Assembly: GCA_002397155.1 (NCBI GenBank) | Contig: DGZR01000087.1 | Location: forward strand, 1 to 15,627 | From: Firmicutes bacterium UBA4975 | GTDB lineage: Bacteria; Bacillota; Proteinivoracia; UBA4975 | Reading direction: 5' to 3' | DNA length: 15,627 nucleotides | Part shown: positions 1-7,476 of the stretch, one piece after another | How positions within the stretch are numbered: position 1 is the first letter of the stretch | Layout of the letters: each line of letters begins with the position of its first letter | Notes under the pieces: generated by a model | Told to the model about the DNA's origin: nothing | Database searches by the model: none | What the model saw: only the letters and a program-made list of their open reading frames with translations | Program-made: the position numbers and the translations under genes

Positions 1-585
1 GCCTCAATGATCTTCATCTTTGTTTTGGCTCTCAACTCCTGCCGGGAGAACTTACAGATGTTTATCCAAAATGGCCGCTCCCGGAAAACTCTGTTTTTCA
101 GTTACCTGGTCAGCGTCGCCATAATCAGCGGGGTAATCGCCCTGGCCAACCTCGGTTTGACCGCCTGGGGCGTTGATTCCCGGTCTTTATTTGAAACCGC
201 TTACGGTGGGTTCTTTCCCCGGGGCAGGGGATTGGCCTTTTTCTTGACGGCTACCCTTTGGAACTTTTGTCTGCACTGGGCCAGCGCCTTGGCGGGCTAC
301 ATGATCGCTTGCTTTTACTACCGGGCCGCCAAAGGGATCAAGATTGCCGTGTCAGTTGGTCTCCCCGGGCTGCTTTTCTTTGCTCTCCCCCTGGTGGACA
401 GTTATCTCACCGGGGGCCGCATATCGGTTTTTCTCGTCGATCTCATCAACCTAGCCCTGGGTATCGGCCAGAATGGGGTCAACAACCCATTTTACAACGT
501 CGTCTCTGCTTCGCTCCTCGGAGCAGTCTTTGCCGCAGGCAGCTACTTGCTCCTCCGCGGCAGCCCGGTCAAAGAAGTCAGCTAG
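1..585 (+). CDS. ABC-2-type permease-like membrane protein, C-terminal fragment
   Basis: The frame is open to the left edge, so the gene starts outside the window. The ATG at 7 lacks a visible ribosome binding site and is probably internal. About 194 residues are present. They carry a polar stretch (NGRSRKT) followed by a hydrophobic segment, then about four more membrane-spanning stretches, and a short charged tail ending KEVS. A basic loop just before a membrane helix is common in ABC-2-type permeases, so I infer an integral membrane subunit of an exporter whose ATPase would lie to the left. No family-defining motif is visible, and other polytopic membrane families are possible. The gene ends 28 bases before a strong terminator and converges on the ato operon. 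Codon use and GC content match the neighbours. Confidence 0.6.
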   Translation, partial: ASMIFIFVLALNSCRENLQMFIQNGRSRKTLFFSYLVSVAIISGVIALANLGLTAWGVDSRSLFETAYGGFFPRGRGLAFFLTATLWNFCLHWASALAGYMIACFYYRAAKGIKIAVSVGLPGLLFFALPLVDSYLTGGRISVFLVDLINLALGIGQNGVNNPFYNVVSASLLGAVFAAGSYLLLRGSPVKEVS

Positions 586-613
586 TGAGGAATCAGTTTA
601 GAAAAAGCCGGAT

Positions 614-648
614 AAAACACGCCCCGGATGCTGTCCGGGGCGTGTTTT
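614..648. terminator. Bidirectional intrinsic terminator
   Basis: A perfect 15-bp stem (614-628 with 634-648) closes on a 5-base loop. The stem begins with four A and ends with four T, so a U-tract follows the GC-rich hairpin on both strands. It sits between the convergent membrane gene and the thiolase gene and serves both. Confidence 0.93.
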
Positions 649-664
649 AGGGTTAAAGCTTTTT

Positions 665-1843
665 TTAGCGCTGCACCACTGTCGCGATTCCCATGCCGCC
701 CCCCACGCAGAGGGTGGCCAGACCTGTCTTGGCTCCCCGCCGCTTCATCTCATAGATGAGGGTGACGAGAATCCTGGCCCCGCTGGCGCCGATGGGGTGA
801 CCCAGGGCGATGGCGCCGCCGTTGACGTTGATGATATCGGTATTCCAACCCAATTCCCGATTAACTGCCAGGGATTGGGCGGCAAAGGCCTCGTTGGCCT
901 CGATCAAGTCGATGTCCTTTAGGCTGAGCCCGGTCTTAGTCAGCACTTTGCCGACGGCGGGGACAGGACCGATACCCATGATCCCGGGATCGACACCGGC
1001 GTGGGCCGAGTCGATAAAGGTGGCCAGGGGCTGGATCCCCAGTTCCTGGGCCTTGGCCTCGGTCATGAGGACGAGGGCGGCTGCTCCGTCATTGATGCCG
1101 GAGGCGTTGCCTGCGGTCACCGTCCCGTCTTTTTTAAAAGCCGGCCGCAGTTTGGCCAGGGAGTCGGCGGTCACTCCCGCCCGGGGGAACTCGTCGGCGT
1201 CAAAGACCAAGGGCTCTCCCTTGCGCTGGGGAATGGAGACAGGGACGATCTCTTCACTGAAACGCTTGGCGGCTATGGCCTCCTGGGCCCGGCGCTGGCT
1301 CTCGGCGGCAAATTCATCCTGTTCCCGGCGAGAAAGCTGGTACTTCTCCGCCAGGTTCTCGGCGGTGATGCCCATGTGGGTGTTGCCCAGGGCGCACCAG
1401 AGGCCGTCCTTGATCATGGCGTCTTCGACGGCGCCGTTGCCCATCCGATAGCCCCAGCGGGCCTGGCTCAAGTAGTACGGGGCCTGGCTCATGCTTTCAA
1501 AGCCCCCCGCCAGGAGGATGCTGGCTTCTCCGGCGCGGATGGACTGGGCGGCCAGGGCCACCGCCCGCATGCCCGAACCGCAGACCATATTCACTGTCAT
1601 GGCCGGGGATTCCACCGGCAGACCGGCTTTCAGGGCGGCTTGGCGGGCGGGATTTTGTCCCTGCCCACCCTGCAGGACGTTGCCCATAATCACTTCGTCA
1701 ACCTGGCCTGCCTCGATACCGGCCCTTTTTAGGGCCTCCCGGTAAGTTATCTCCGCCAGATCGACGGCGCTGAAATCCTTGAGGGCGCCACCGTAATTGC
1801 CGACGGGTGTCCTGACTGCGGATGCTATTACTACTTTGACCAT
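665..1843 (-). CDS. atoB: Acetyl-CoA C-acetyltransferase (thiolase)
   Basis: This enzyme interconverts two acetyl-CoA with acetoacetyl-CoA plus CoA in the cytoplasm. At 392 residues it has the usual thiolase II length. The nucleophilic Cys88 lies in the NMVCGSGMRA motif. The C-terminal catalytic motifs are GHPIGASGAR with His349 and CVGGGMG with Cys379; the NEAFAAQS motif is also present. All catalytic residues are intact. The ATG follows a GGAGGT site by 6 bases. It is the last gene of the atoD-atoA-atoB operon, 17 bases after atoA, and ends at the 614-648 terminator. In this context it either splits acetoacetyl-CoA made by the transferase (short-chain acid use) or supplies it (fermentative ketone or butyrate formation). 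The sequence does not decide direction. A biosynthetic name such as thlA would suit equally well. Confidence 0.95.
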   Translation of the reverse strand: MVKVVIASAVRTPVGNYGGALKDFSAVDLAEITYREALKRAGIEAGQVDEVIMGNVLQGGQGQNPARQAALKAGLPVESPAMTVNMVCGSGMRAVALAAQSIRAGEASILLAGGFESMSQAPYYLSQARWGYRMGNGAVEDAMIKDGLWCALGNTHMGITAENLAEKYQLSRREQDEFAAESQRRAQEAIAAKRFSEEIVPVSIPQRKGEPLVFDADEFPRAGVTADSLAKLRPAFKKDGTVTAGNASGINDGAAALVLMTEAKAQELGIQPLATFIDSAHAGVDPGIMGIGPVPAVGKVLTKTGLSLKDIDLIEANEAFAAQSLAVNRELGWNTDIINVNGGAIALGHPIGASGARILVTLIYEMKRRGAKTGLATLCVGGGMGIATVVQR

Positions 1844-1860
1844 GTGAACACCTCCGTTTA

Positions 1861-2523
1861 TTATTCCATCGAGCCGACTTGCTCGGGAATGATCAGTTTG
1901 GCCCCGGTGTTGGCCACCACTTCTTCTACAGTCACTCCCGGGGCTAATTCCCGGAGGACAAGGCCTTCAGGGGTTTTTTCGATAAAAGCCAGATCGGTGA
2001 CAATGTGGGTCACTTTGCCCATCGCCGTAAGGGGCAGCTTGCATTCAGCCAAAATCTTGGGCGAGCCGTCCCGGGCCACGTGTTCGGTGGCGATAATGAC
2101 TTTGCGGGCGCCGGCCACAAGGTCCATGGCCCCGCCCATGCCGGGCACCATCTTCCCCGGCACCATCCAGTTGGCCAGATTGCCTTTTTCGTCGACCTCC
2201 AGGGCACCCAGGACGGTGGCGTCCACGTGCCCGCCCCGGATAATGGCAAAGGACATGGCGCTGTCAAAACAGGAGCCCCCCGGCAAAATTGTCACGGGCA
2301 TGCCGCCGGCGTTGACGATGTCTCCGTCTACCTCTTCCGGAACAGGCACGGGCCCGACTCCCAGGAATCCGTTTTCAGACTGCAGTACTACCTGCACTTC
2401 TGCCGGTATATAGTTTGCCACCAGGGTGGGCAAGCCGATGCCCAGGTTCACCACATTGCCGTCGGCAAATTCTCTGGCGATGCGGCGGGCAATCATTTCC
2501 CGCTTTGCTTGCTTTTCATCCAT
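1861..2523 (-). CDS. atoA: Acetoacetate/acetate CoA-transferase, beta subunit
   Basis: Beta subunit of a family I (3-oxoacid type) CoA transferase, which moves CoA between acetoacetate and acetyl-CoA, succinyl-CoA or another short-chain acyl-CoA. Its 220 residues match the family. The QSENG motif contains Glu50, the residue that in this family forms the glutamyl-CoA thioester. Other family hallmarks are NLGIGLPT near residue 26, NAGG, and a conserved GGAMDL stretch. The ATG lies one base after the atoD stop, and its AAGGAGG site lies inside the end of atoD, so the two subunits are probably translationally coupled at equal ratio. The acyl donor cannot be read from the sequence; ctfB or scoB are alternative names. 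Confidence 0.93.
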   Translation of the reverse strand: MDEKQAKREMIARRIAREFADGNVVNLGIGLPTLVANYIPAEVQVVLQSENGFLGVGPVPVPEEVDGDIVNAGGMPVTILPGGSCFDSAMSFAIIRGGHVDATVLGALEVDEKGNLANWMVPGKMVPGMGGAMDLVAGARKVIIATEHVARDGSPKILAECKLPLTAMGKVTHIVTDLAFIEKTPEGLVLRELAPGVTVEEVVANTGAKLIIPEQVGSME

Positions 2524-2524
2524 C

Positions 2525-3178
2525 CTAGGCGTCCTCCTTCACCAGGTAATCGACAAAAATTCCCGGAGTAACCACCTGGTCCGGGTCAATTTCTCCCGTC
2601 TCCACTATCTCTTCGACCTCGGCTAGGACCAGAGTAGCAGCCATCGCTTGCAGGGGGTTAAAATTCCGGGCGGAACGCCTGTAGGCCAGGTTACCCCGGC
2701 GGTCTGCTCTATGCGCTTTGATAATTGCCACATCAGCAAAAAGAGGCGTGGCAAGGATGTACTGTTTACCGTCAACAGTCAGCACTTCATTACCTTCCTG
2801 GGCGACAGTTCCGATACCCGTGGGGGTAAGAACACCGCCCAAACCCGCCCCGGCCGCCCGGATCTGTTCGGCCAGGGTGCCTTGGGGGATGAGCTGAACC
2901 GCCAGCTCTCCGGCATTCATCTGCTCCCCCGTAGGCGGATTAGTGCCTATATGGGAGGCGATAACTTTACTGACTTGGCGGTTAACCACCAGACGGCCGA
3001 TTCCCCTGTCGGGAAACCCCGTGTCGTTGGCGATAACCGTCAAGTCGCCGGTACCCAGCTCGACAAGTTTCCCGATGATACCGTGGGGACTGCCAACAGC
3101 TAAAAAGCCTCCGATCATAATACGGCTGCCAGGTTGGATTAAGCGGGCAGCTTGCTCAAAGTTGAGAACTTTTTTCAC
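2525..3178 (-). CDS. atoD: Acetoacetate/acetate CoA-transferase, alpha subunit
   Basis: Alpha subunit of the family I CoA transferase encoded with the next gene. It is 217 residues long, as in AtoD and CtfA. Recognisable blocks are the glycine-rich IMIGGFLAVGSPHGII near the N-terminus (CoA-binding loop region), SHIGTNPPTGEQM, and QIRAAGAGLGGVLTPTGIGT. The start is a GTG, chosen because a GGAGGTG site lies just upstream and the downstream KKVLNFEQAA matches the family N-terminus. It is the first gene of the operon. Upstream, at 3280-3311, an intrinsic terminator points in the same direction, so expression may be controlled by attenuation in the leader. No repressor gene is adjacent. Confidence 0.93.
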   Translation of the reverse strand: MKKVLNFEQAARLIQPGSRIMIGGFLAVGSPHGIIGKLVELGTGDLTVIANDTGFPDRGIGRLVVNRQVSKVIASHIGTNPPTGEQMNAGELAVQLIPQGTLAEQIRAAGAGLGGVLTPTGIGTVAQEGNEVLTVDGKQYILATPLFADVAIIKAHRADRRGNLAYRRSARNFNPLQAMAATLVLAEVEEIVETGEIDPDQVVTPGIFVDYLVKEDA

Positions 3179-3279
3179 CCGAACACCTCCGTCGATATTC
3201 CATTCGCCTATATATTCTCCTCCAAAGGGAGAAAGTCCTGCCCAGGTCTTTTCCCGGGCAAATTACCATGGATTATTGC

Positions 3280-3311
3280 AAAAAAAAACAGCCCGACTTG
3301 GCCTGCCGGGC
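3280..3311 (-). terminator. Leftward intrinsic terminator upstream of atoD (possible attenuator)
   Basis: Read on the minus strand, a 5-bp GCCCG/CGGGC stem, extendable by one G-U pair, with an 11-base loop is followed by TG and nine T (plus strand A-run 3280-3288). No leftward gene ends here. The only leftward gene nearby is atoD, which begins about 100 bases downstream. The terminator therefore either attenuates the ato operon or ends a short RNA starting near 3380. The stem is short, so strength is uncertain. Confidence 0.55.
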
Positions 3312-3362
3312 CCGCCCCCAGGTCCGCCCCTTGGTGGCTTCTCTTTTTGAGCCAATATTTTG

Positions 3363-3391
3363 TTGCATTGCCACAAACCATAGAGTATAAT
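3363..3391 (+). promoter_or_regulatory. SigA-type promoter of the zinc-ribbon gene
   Basis: TTGCAT (3363-3368) and TATAAT (3386-3391) are separated by 17 bases. This is a perfect -10 and a four-of-six -35 with ideal spacing. Transcription would start near 3398, giving a leader of about 100 bases before the zinc-ribbon ATG. The -10 lies in the 11-base palindrome AGTATAATACT, so it also offers a TATA-like element to the opposite strand. Confidence 0.8.
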
Positions 3392-3435
3392 ACTGGAGAA
3401 CCCTGAATCCAGGTGGCTGTCTCCCAGGTAAATCT

Positions 3436-3493
3436 ACTCCTTTGTTAGGTTTATTCCCGGATGCCAGTCCAGACCAGGGCCAACAAAGGAGGT
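3436..3493 (+). promoter_or_regulatory. Leader hairpin covering the ribosome binding site
   Basis: Bases 3436-3449 (ACTCCTTTGTTAGG) pair with 3480-3493 (CCAACAAAGGAGGT). All 14 bases except single-base bulges at G3491 or its neighbour and at A3447 are paired. The 3' arm contains the whole AAAGGAGG site of the gene starting at 3499. The loop is about 30 bases. Folded, it would hide the site from ribosomes. Part of the pairing is anti-Shine-Dalgarno-like and can arise by chance, but the GTTAGG/CCAAC extension goes beyond that. Confidence 0.5.
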
Positions 3494-3498
3494 TAATC

Positions 3499-3771
3499 AT
3501 GGAGTACACCGACAAGACCTTGCAGTGCCGTGACTGCGGGGCAGATTTCATCTTTACCGCTGGCGAGCAAGAATTTTACGCGGAAAAGGGCTTCACCAAC
3601 GAACCGGGCCGCTGCAACGATTGCCGTTCTCGTCGTCGCCGCGAGCGTTCCGGAGGCAACCGGGAAATGCACACCGCCATCTGCGCCGAATGCGGCGCCG
3701 AGACCCAAGTGCCTTTTAAACCCACTACCGGCAAGCCAGTTTACTGCAGCGCCTGCTTCTCCCGCCACTAA
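3499..3771 (+). CDS. Small double zinc-ribbon protein (zf-trcl-like)
   Basis: A 90-residue soluble protein with four CxxC pairs: Cys10/13, Cys39/42, Cys62/65 and Cys83/86, enough for two zinc sites. The N-terminal half (YTDKTLQCRDC, then FTAGEQEFYAEKGF, then NEPGRC) matches the probable zinc-ribbon domain family found widely in Bacillota. Between the sites is a strongly basic linker, SRRRRERSGGN, that could touch nucleic acid. The biochemical function of the family is not known to me; RNA or DNA binding is inference. The ATG at 3499 was chosen because AAAGGAGG lies 6 bases upstream and the family starts at this methionine; an upstream in-frame TTG at 3442 falls in the leader. The gene is monocistronic, with a strong promoter, a structured leader and its own terminator, which suggests substantial, regulated expression. 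Confidence 0.88.
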   Translation: MEYTDKTLQCRDCGADFIFTAGEQEFYAEKGFTNEPGRCNDCRSRRRRERSGGNREMHTAICAECGAETQVPFKPTTGKPVYCSACFSRH

Positions 3772-3827
3772 AAGGGGCAAAGTTTCCCTTGCCAAGGGGT
3801 GAGGGTTAACGAGACAGGACAAAAAGC

Positions 3828-3870
3828 AAAAGCAGCCATCCTTTCAGTTTCTAAGCGGATGGCTGCTTTT
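3828..3870. terminator. Bidirectional intrinsic terminator
   Basis: A perfect 14-bp stem (3828-3841 with 3857-3870), AAAAGCAGCCATCC against its complement, encloses a 15-base loop. It is followed by a run of T on the plus strand and preceded by A-rich sequence, so it works both ways. It ends the zinc-ribbon transcript and the leftward ABC operon. Confidence 0.92.
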
Positions 3871-3878
3871 TTTCTTCC

Positions 3879-5264
3879 CTAATTAGAAATCACATCCTGC
3901 TTCCTGAAGGTCAGCAGGCTGAGACCGAACAAGAAAAAGACGGCGGTGCCCAAGAAGACGACGCTCCTTAAAAATGTCGCCGCCTGATTCCCCTCCAGGA
4001 GGGTTACCACCCTAGCCTTGGCAAAGAGATCCCAAGCCGAACCGGCCTCTTTAGGCCAAAGGCGGCCAAAGGTCGAACCCAGGGCAAATATTCCGGCGGC
4101 GACGACCTGGGCGGCAGTTTCGTTGCCGATTAAGAGAGAAATAAGGGTGCCCAGAACGGAACAGAAGAGCAGGAAAAGGGCCAAAACAGCCAGGGTCAGG
4201 CAAAGGGACTGCCACAAGGGGATAAAATCCAGCCGTTCCAGGGCGCCGTTTCCCCACACACTGCGGACGTATTGACTTAAGCCCACCGTGCTGGAACGGG
4301 ACCAGCGGAGCAGGTAAGCGTAATCCGAAGAAGTTGACCAGGTCAGTATGTCCCGGTTGAGGAGGGTGGGCTGATTGGCCCCGGCAAACCCCTGGGTTAT
4401 CCCCAGGAGCAAGAAGAAGAGGAACTGGGGGACACTGACCAAGAAAAAGCTGGAGACGAAGCCCAGGGAGATCTTCCGTGCCAGGAATCTGGCCCGGCTC
4501 TTTGGCCGCTGCAAGTTTGTCTTAATCGCCCCGAATTTCTTTTCCCGGCTCAGCAGGTTGACGGTGACGAGGAGGACGAAAATGGCCAGGACGCTGGGCA
4601 GGCTTTCCCGGAGAAATATGAAGAGAAAAGCCCAGGGCGTTAGGCAGAGAGGGCCCCCGGGAGGAGTTCCCTTTTCCAAAAGCTGAAGGTAGTAAGAAGT
4701 AGTCAGGGCGGTGTGTTCGGCGGAACTGAGGCCCCGGCCCTGCAGCACCGATTCGGGCAAGCGCCGGACTTCCCGGGAATTGACCAGGCTTTCATACTCG
4801 GCCCACTTCTCGCCAAAGTACTGCTGGGGGGTGACAAAGGTATTGTAAATGTTAGTCCAGTCGACAAAGGCCGCAAGGATGCCCCAGTCCAGCAGGCCCT
4901 TTTCCGCCCTTAGGCGATTGTACTGGGGCCAGTCCTTTTCGGCAAAGGAACGGACGATTCCCCGGGCCAGTTTTTCTTCATACTCGTACCAGTCCAGGTG
5001 GAACTCTATTGTCTCCAGGGAGTACCTCGATCCCGTTCCTCCCAGCTCGTTGAAATTCGTCTCCTGCTTTTGCCAGTAACGCAGCCAGCTTTCACTTTTG
5101 CGCAGGTAGGCCAGATTCTCTTGAGACACCTGGCTCTCGGTAAAAAGACCGGCTTTTCTCAGTTGGACAAACTGAACTGCCTGAAAGGCGATTAGAACTA
5201 AGATCAGGGCGAGGAAAATAAAGCTGCGGAACGTGCTCTTTAGTTCCAGCCAAAATGCTGTCAT
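3879..5264 (-). CDS. ABC-2-type transporter permease (461 aa)
   Basis: Membrane subunit of an ABC transporter, last gene of a four-gene leftward operon. Predicted layout: membrane helix 1 at about residues 15-33; a polar, aromatic- and charge-rich region at about 35-205 that should lie outside the membrane; then helices at about 215-238, 265-291, 352-380, 385-402 and 431-452. A cytoplasmic loop, SREKKFGAIKTNLQRPKSRARF, follows helix 2, the position where ABC-2 permeases meet the ATPase. One helix, an extracytoplasmic domain, then five helices is typical of this permease class. Its ATG overlaps the stop of the upstream permease as ATGA, so translation is coupled. It has little direct sequence similarity to that neighbour, so the two probably form a heterodimer. 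The substrate is unknown. Confidence 0.82.
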   Translation of the reverse strand: MTAFWLELKSTFRSFIFLALILVLIAFQAVQFVQLRKAGLFTESQVSQENLAYLRKSESWLRYWQKQETNFNELGGTGSRYSLETIEFHLDWYEYEEKLARGIVRSFAEKDWPQYNRLRAEKGLLDWGILAAFVDWTNIYNTFVTPQQYFGEKWAEYESLVNSREVRRLPESVLQGRGLSSAEHTALTTSYYLQLLEKGTPPGGPLCLTPWAFLFIFLRESLPSVLAIFVLLVTVNLLSREKKFGAIKTNLQRPKSRARFLARKISLGFVSSFFLVSVPQFLFFLLLGITQGFAGANQPTLLNRDILTWSTSSDYAYLLRWSRSSTVGLSQYVRSVWGNGALERLDFIPLWQSLCLTLAVLALFLLFCSVLGTLISLLIGNETAAQVVAAGIFALGSTFGRLWPKEAGSAWDLFAKARVVTLLEGNQAATFLRSVVFLGTAVFFLFGLSLLTFRKQDVISN

Positions 5265-6472
5265 GCCTGAATTCCTCCCGCCAGGTTTCTTTTTTGCAGA
5301 ACAGCCCCGCCCACCAAGTAGAGGGCGAGGACAGCAGAACCCTGTTGGGCGAGACAGGCCAAAGCGGAAAGTCTGAAGGCGCCCAGGAGCACACCGTTAA
5401 TTTCCGAAGCAGTGAAGGGCCAGACCAGGTAAAAGCTGCTCCGAACTGGAAAAATGGTGCGCATGAGGACATCGAGAAAAAGGAGGACGATGGCAAAGTT
5501 CAAAACGTTGGCCGTGCTCTGGAGGAGCAGGGAGGCGGTGCCGGTGGCGACGATGATGAGCAGGGCAAAGAGAAGGTAAAGGGGCAAGACCCGCAGCAAG
5601 TAAGCGGACCAGGGCAGAAAGGTGAAGGCAGCGGGAGGCGCCTCCGCAGGGAGGACGGTGGCCATCCCCCGGTAGGACTGACTGTAATAAAAGATCGGGT
5701 AGCGGGGGTCTCCCACGCCGTTGACCAGGGCAACCAGGGCAAAGGCCAGAAGGATAAGGACAGTGAGGACCGCTAAACTGGCAGCGCCGTAAGAGAGGTA
5801 CTTAGCCCGATAAACCTGGCGGCGGGTGGGGGGCTGGGAGTATAGAGTTTTGTATGCGCCGCCATCCACCTCTTGGGAAAATATATCGACGTTGAGCAGG
5901 GCCAGAGTGATCAGGAGGATCAAAACCCAAGGATAAGTAAGGAGCTGGTAGAGAAAATTGACTGCGGTCATTTCATAGGGACTGGTCAGGGGAGCGATTC
6001 CTTGGTCCAGCAGGCACTGGTTTGCCGCCAGCCGCTGTCCCACCTCGACCGGGGTCTCCTGCAGGTAGGCATAGCCTTTTTCTTCCAGCCCCCAGAGCAG
6101 GTGTCTGTCCCGTTCCAGGGCCAGCTCGATTTTATCTTGGGCCCGGTCAGGGGTGTAGTTTTTCCCCATAAGCTGCTGCTGGTAAATAAAGAGGTGCTGG
6201 GTGTAGTAAAATTCCTGGTGCTCCTTGAGGGCTCTCAGGGCCTCCACCTCACCCGGGCTGCTGTTCTGGGCGGCGGTGTACTCTGTTTTTAACCGATAGT
6301 ATTCGTTTAGGACCAGGACATCCTCTTGAGAAAGCTCGCTGCCCCAGTAGCTCTTGTTCCTCAGCCCGTTATACTGAACCATCGCCATAAGGGCGGCAAG
6401 GGCCAGGAGGACGACGACAGCATTCTTGACCGAGCAAAACTTTTTCATTTCAAAGGTCAAAAGGTTCTTCAT
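5261..6472 (-). CDS. ABC-2-type transporter permease (403 aa)
   Basis: Second membrane subunit of the module. It has the same plan as its partner: helix 1 at about 18-34; a hydrophilic region at about 35-170, rich in Tyr, Gln and Glu and probably extracytoplasmic; then helices at about 172-196, 228-251, 290-316, 323-340 and 374-393. The loop after helix 2, SQEVDGGAYKTLYSQPPTRRQVYRAKYL in part, is the characteristic ABC-2 stretch with an acidic residue, a Lys-Thr-Leu and a PxxR motif before the next helix, and would contact the ATPase. The ATG overlaps the ATPase stop as ATGA and the stop overlaps the next start the same way, pointing to fixed subunit ratios. Substrate and direction are not visible; export or a lipid/peptide resistance role is inferred from the BcrA-type ATPase. 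Confidence 0.85.
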   Translation of the reverse strand: MKNLLTFEMKKFCSVKNAVVVLLALAALMAMVQYNGLRNKSYWGSELSQEDVLVLNEYYRLKTEYTAAQNSSPGEVEALRALKEHQEFYYTQHLFIYQQQLMGKNYTPDRAQDKIELALERDRHLLWGLEEKGYAYLQETPVEVGQRLAANQCLLDQGIAPLTSPYEMTAVNFLYQLLTYPWVLILLITLALLNVDIFSQEVDGGAYKTLYSQPPTRRQVYRAKYLSYGAASLAVLTVLILLAFALVALVNGVGDPRYPIFYYSQSYRGMATVLPAEAPPAAFTFLPWSAYLLRVLPLYLLFALLIIVATGTASLLLQSTANVLNFAIVLLFLDVLMRTIFPVRSSFYLVWPFTASEINGVLLGAFRLSALACLAQQGSAVLALYLVGGAVLQKRNLAGGIQA

Positions 6473-7377
6473 TGGCCGGTGCCCTCGTAGATGCGGTTGT
6501 AGAGGTTTTCAATGTCCGAAGTGAGGGGGATAATTCCTTCTATTATGCTGCCGTCGGCCAAGAGGTCCTGGAGCACTGCGGAAAGGTTCCGGGGATCGAC
6601 CAAGGTGATCATAACCGCCCCTTCCTCCAGTTCATATTTCAGCAGTAGACCCCCCGCCTTCAGTCTTTCCAGCCGAGCCGGGGCGGAGCTTGCCCCATCG
6701 AGGTAGAGTTTGTAAGCCTGCATTGAACCCCGTGTCCCTTTTTCCGGCACCACTATCTGCCCCCCGCGAAGGAAGATGCTGCGATGGGCAGTCTTTTCGA
6801 CCTCGAGGATTTCATGGGAGGAAAAGAGGATGCTGCAGCCCTCGGCGGCCAAGCCCTTGATCAGGCCCCGCAGTTCGGTGGCGCCATGGGGATCCAAGCC
6901 GCTGAAGGGCTCGTCCAGGATGAGGACCGTCGGCTTAGTAAGGATGGCGATGCCTAGGGCCAAGCGCTGCTTCATCCCCATGGAGTAGGCGCTGGCCTTT
7001 TTTTTCACGGCGCTCCCCAGGCCGGTGAATTCGATTACTTCGGCCACCCGTACCTTTCCCAACCCCCGCAGTCCGGCGAAAAGGCGCAGGTTGTCCAAGC
7101 CGCTCAAGTTGTAATACAAACCGGGGGCCTCGATCATGGCGGCCAGGTGGCTGAGGGCCTGACTGCGGGCCTTCACCAGGTCGTAGCCGGCAATGCTGAT
7201 CTCGCCTCCGTCGGGAAATATCAGGTTGGCTATGCACTTCATCGTCGTGCTCTTGCCTGAACCATTGGGACCGATGAAACCCACGATCTCTCCTTTTTTT
7301 AGAGAAAAAGAGACCCCTTTGAGAACAGGCTGTTTGCGGAAAGACTTGCGCAGATTGGTTACCGTCAAAGTGTTCAA
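6469..7377 (-). CDS. ABC transporter ATP-binding protein (BcrA type)
   Basis: Cytoplasmic ATPase that powers the two downstream permeases. Counting from the chosen start, the Walker A GPNGSGKST is at 36-44, Glu83 stands at the Q-loop in the IEAPGLYYNLSG context typical of the bacitracin-type (BcrA) subfamily, the signature YSMGMKQ is at 131-137, Walker B VLILDEP at 151-157, and the switch histidine is His188. A C-terminal region of about 100 residues follows, as in other drug and lantibiotic exporters. The frame is open to 7464, but I place the start at the TTG at 7377: AGAAGG lies 9 bases upstream and the protein then begins NTLTVTNLRKSF, the usual start of the nucleotide-binding domain. The upstream TTG at 7464 has no ribosome binding site. 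The result is 302 residues, normal for the family. Confidence 0.92.
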   Translation of the reverse strand: MNTLTVTNLRKSFRKQPVLKGVSFSLKKGEIVGFIGPNGSGKSTTMKCIANLIFPDGGEISIAGYDLVKARSQALSHLAAMIEAPGLYYNLSGLDNLRLFAGLRGLGKVRVAEVIEFTGLGSAVKKKASAYSMGMKQRLALGIAILTKPTVLILDEPFSGLDPHGATELRGLIKGLAAEGCSILFSSHEILEVEKTAHRSIFLRGGQIVVPEKGTRGSMQAYKLYLDGASSAPARLERLKAGGLLLKYELEEGAVMITLVDPRNLSAVLQDLLADGSIIEGIIPLTSDIENLYNRIYEGTGQ

Positions 7378-7476
7378 AAGGCAAGGACCTTCTTTCTGCA
7401 GGTAATAAGGTGAATCAAGGGCGAGACTTCTGGAGAGAGCTCTAGCTTGGTTTGACCCTGCCAAGGGAGACTTTTT

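Noticed and set aside
810..1745. Long plus-strand open frames opposite the thiolase gene
   Set aside because: They are antisense to a fully conserved thiolase with intact active site, have low-complexity Arg/Pro/Ala-rich translations and lack ribosome binding sites. GC-rich codon bias explains them.
3273..3551. Minus-strand open frame of 92 codons across the atoD upstream region
   Set aside because: It runs through the rightward promoter and leader and into the zinc-ribbon gene, and has no ribosome binding site or recognisable product.
7378..7464. N-terminal extension of 29 residues on the ABC ATPase
   Set aside because: The upstream TTG lacks a ribosome binding site and the extra residues do not look like the family; the TTG at 7377 with AGAAGG fits better.
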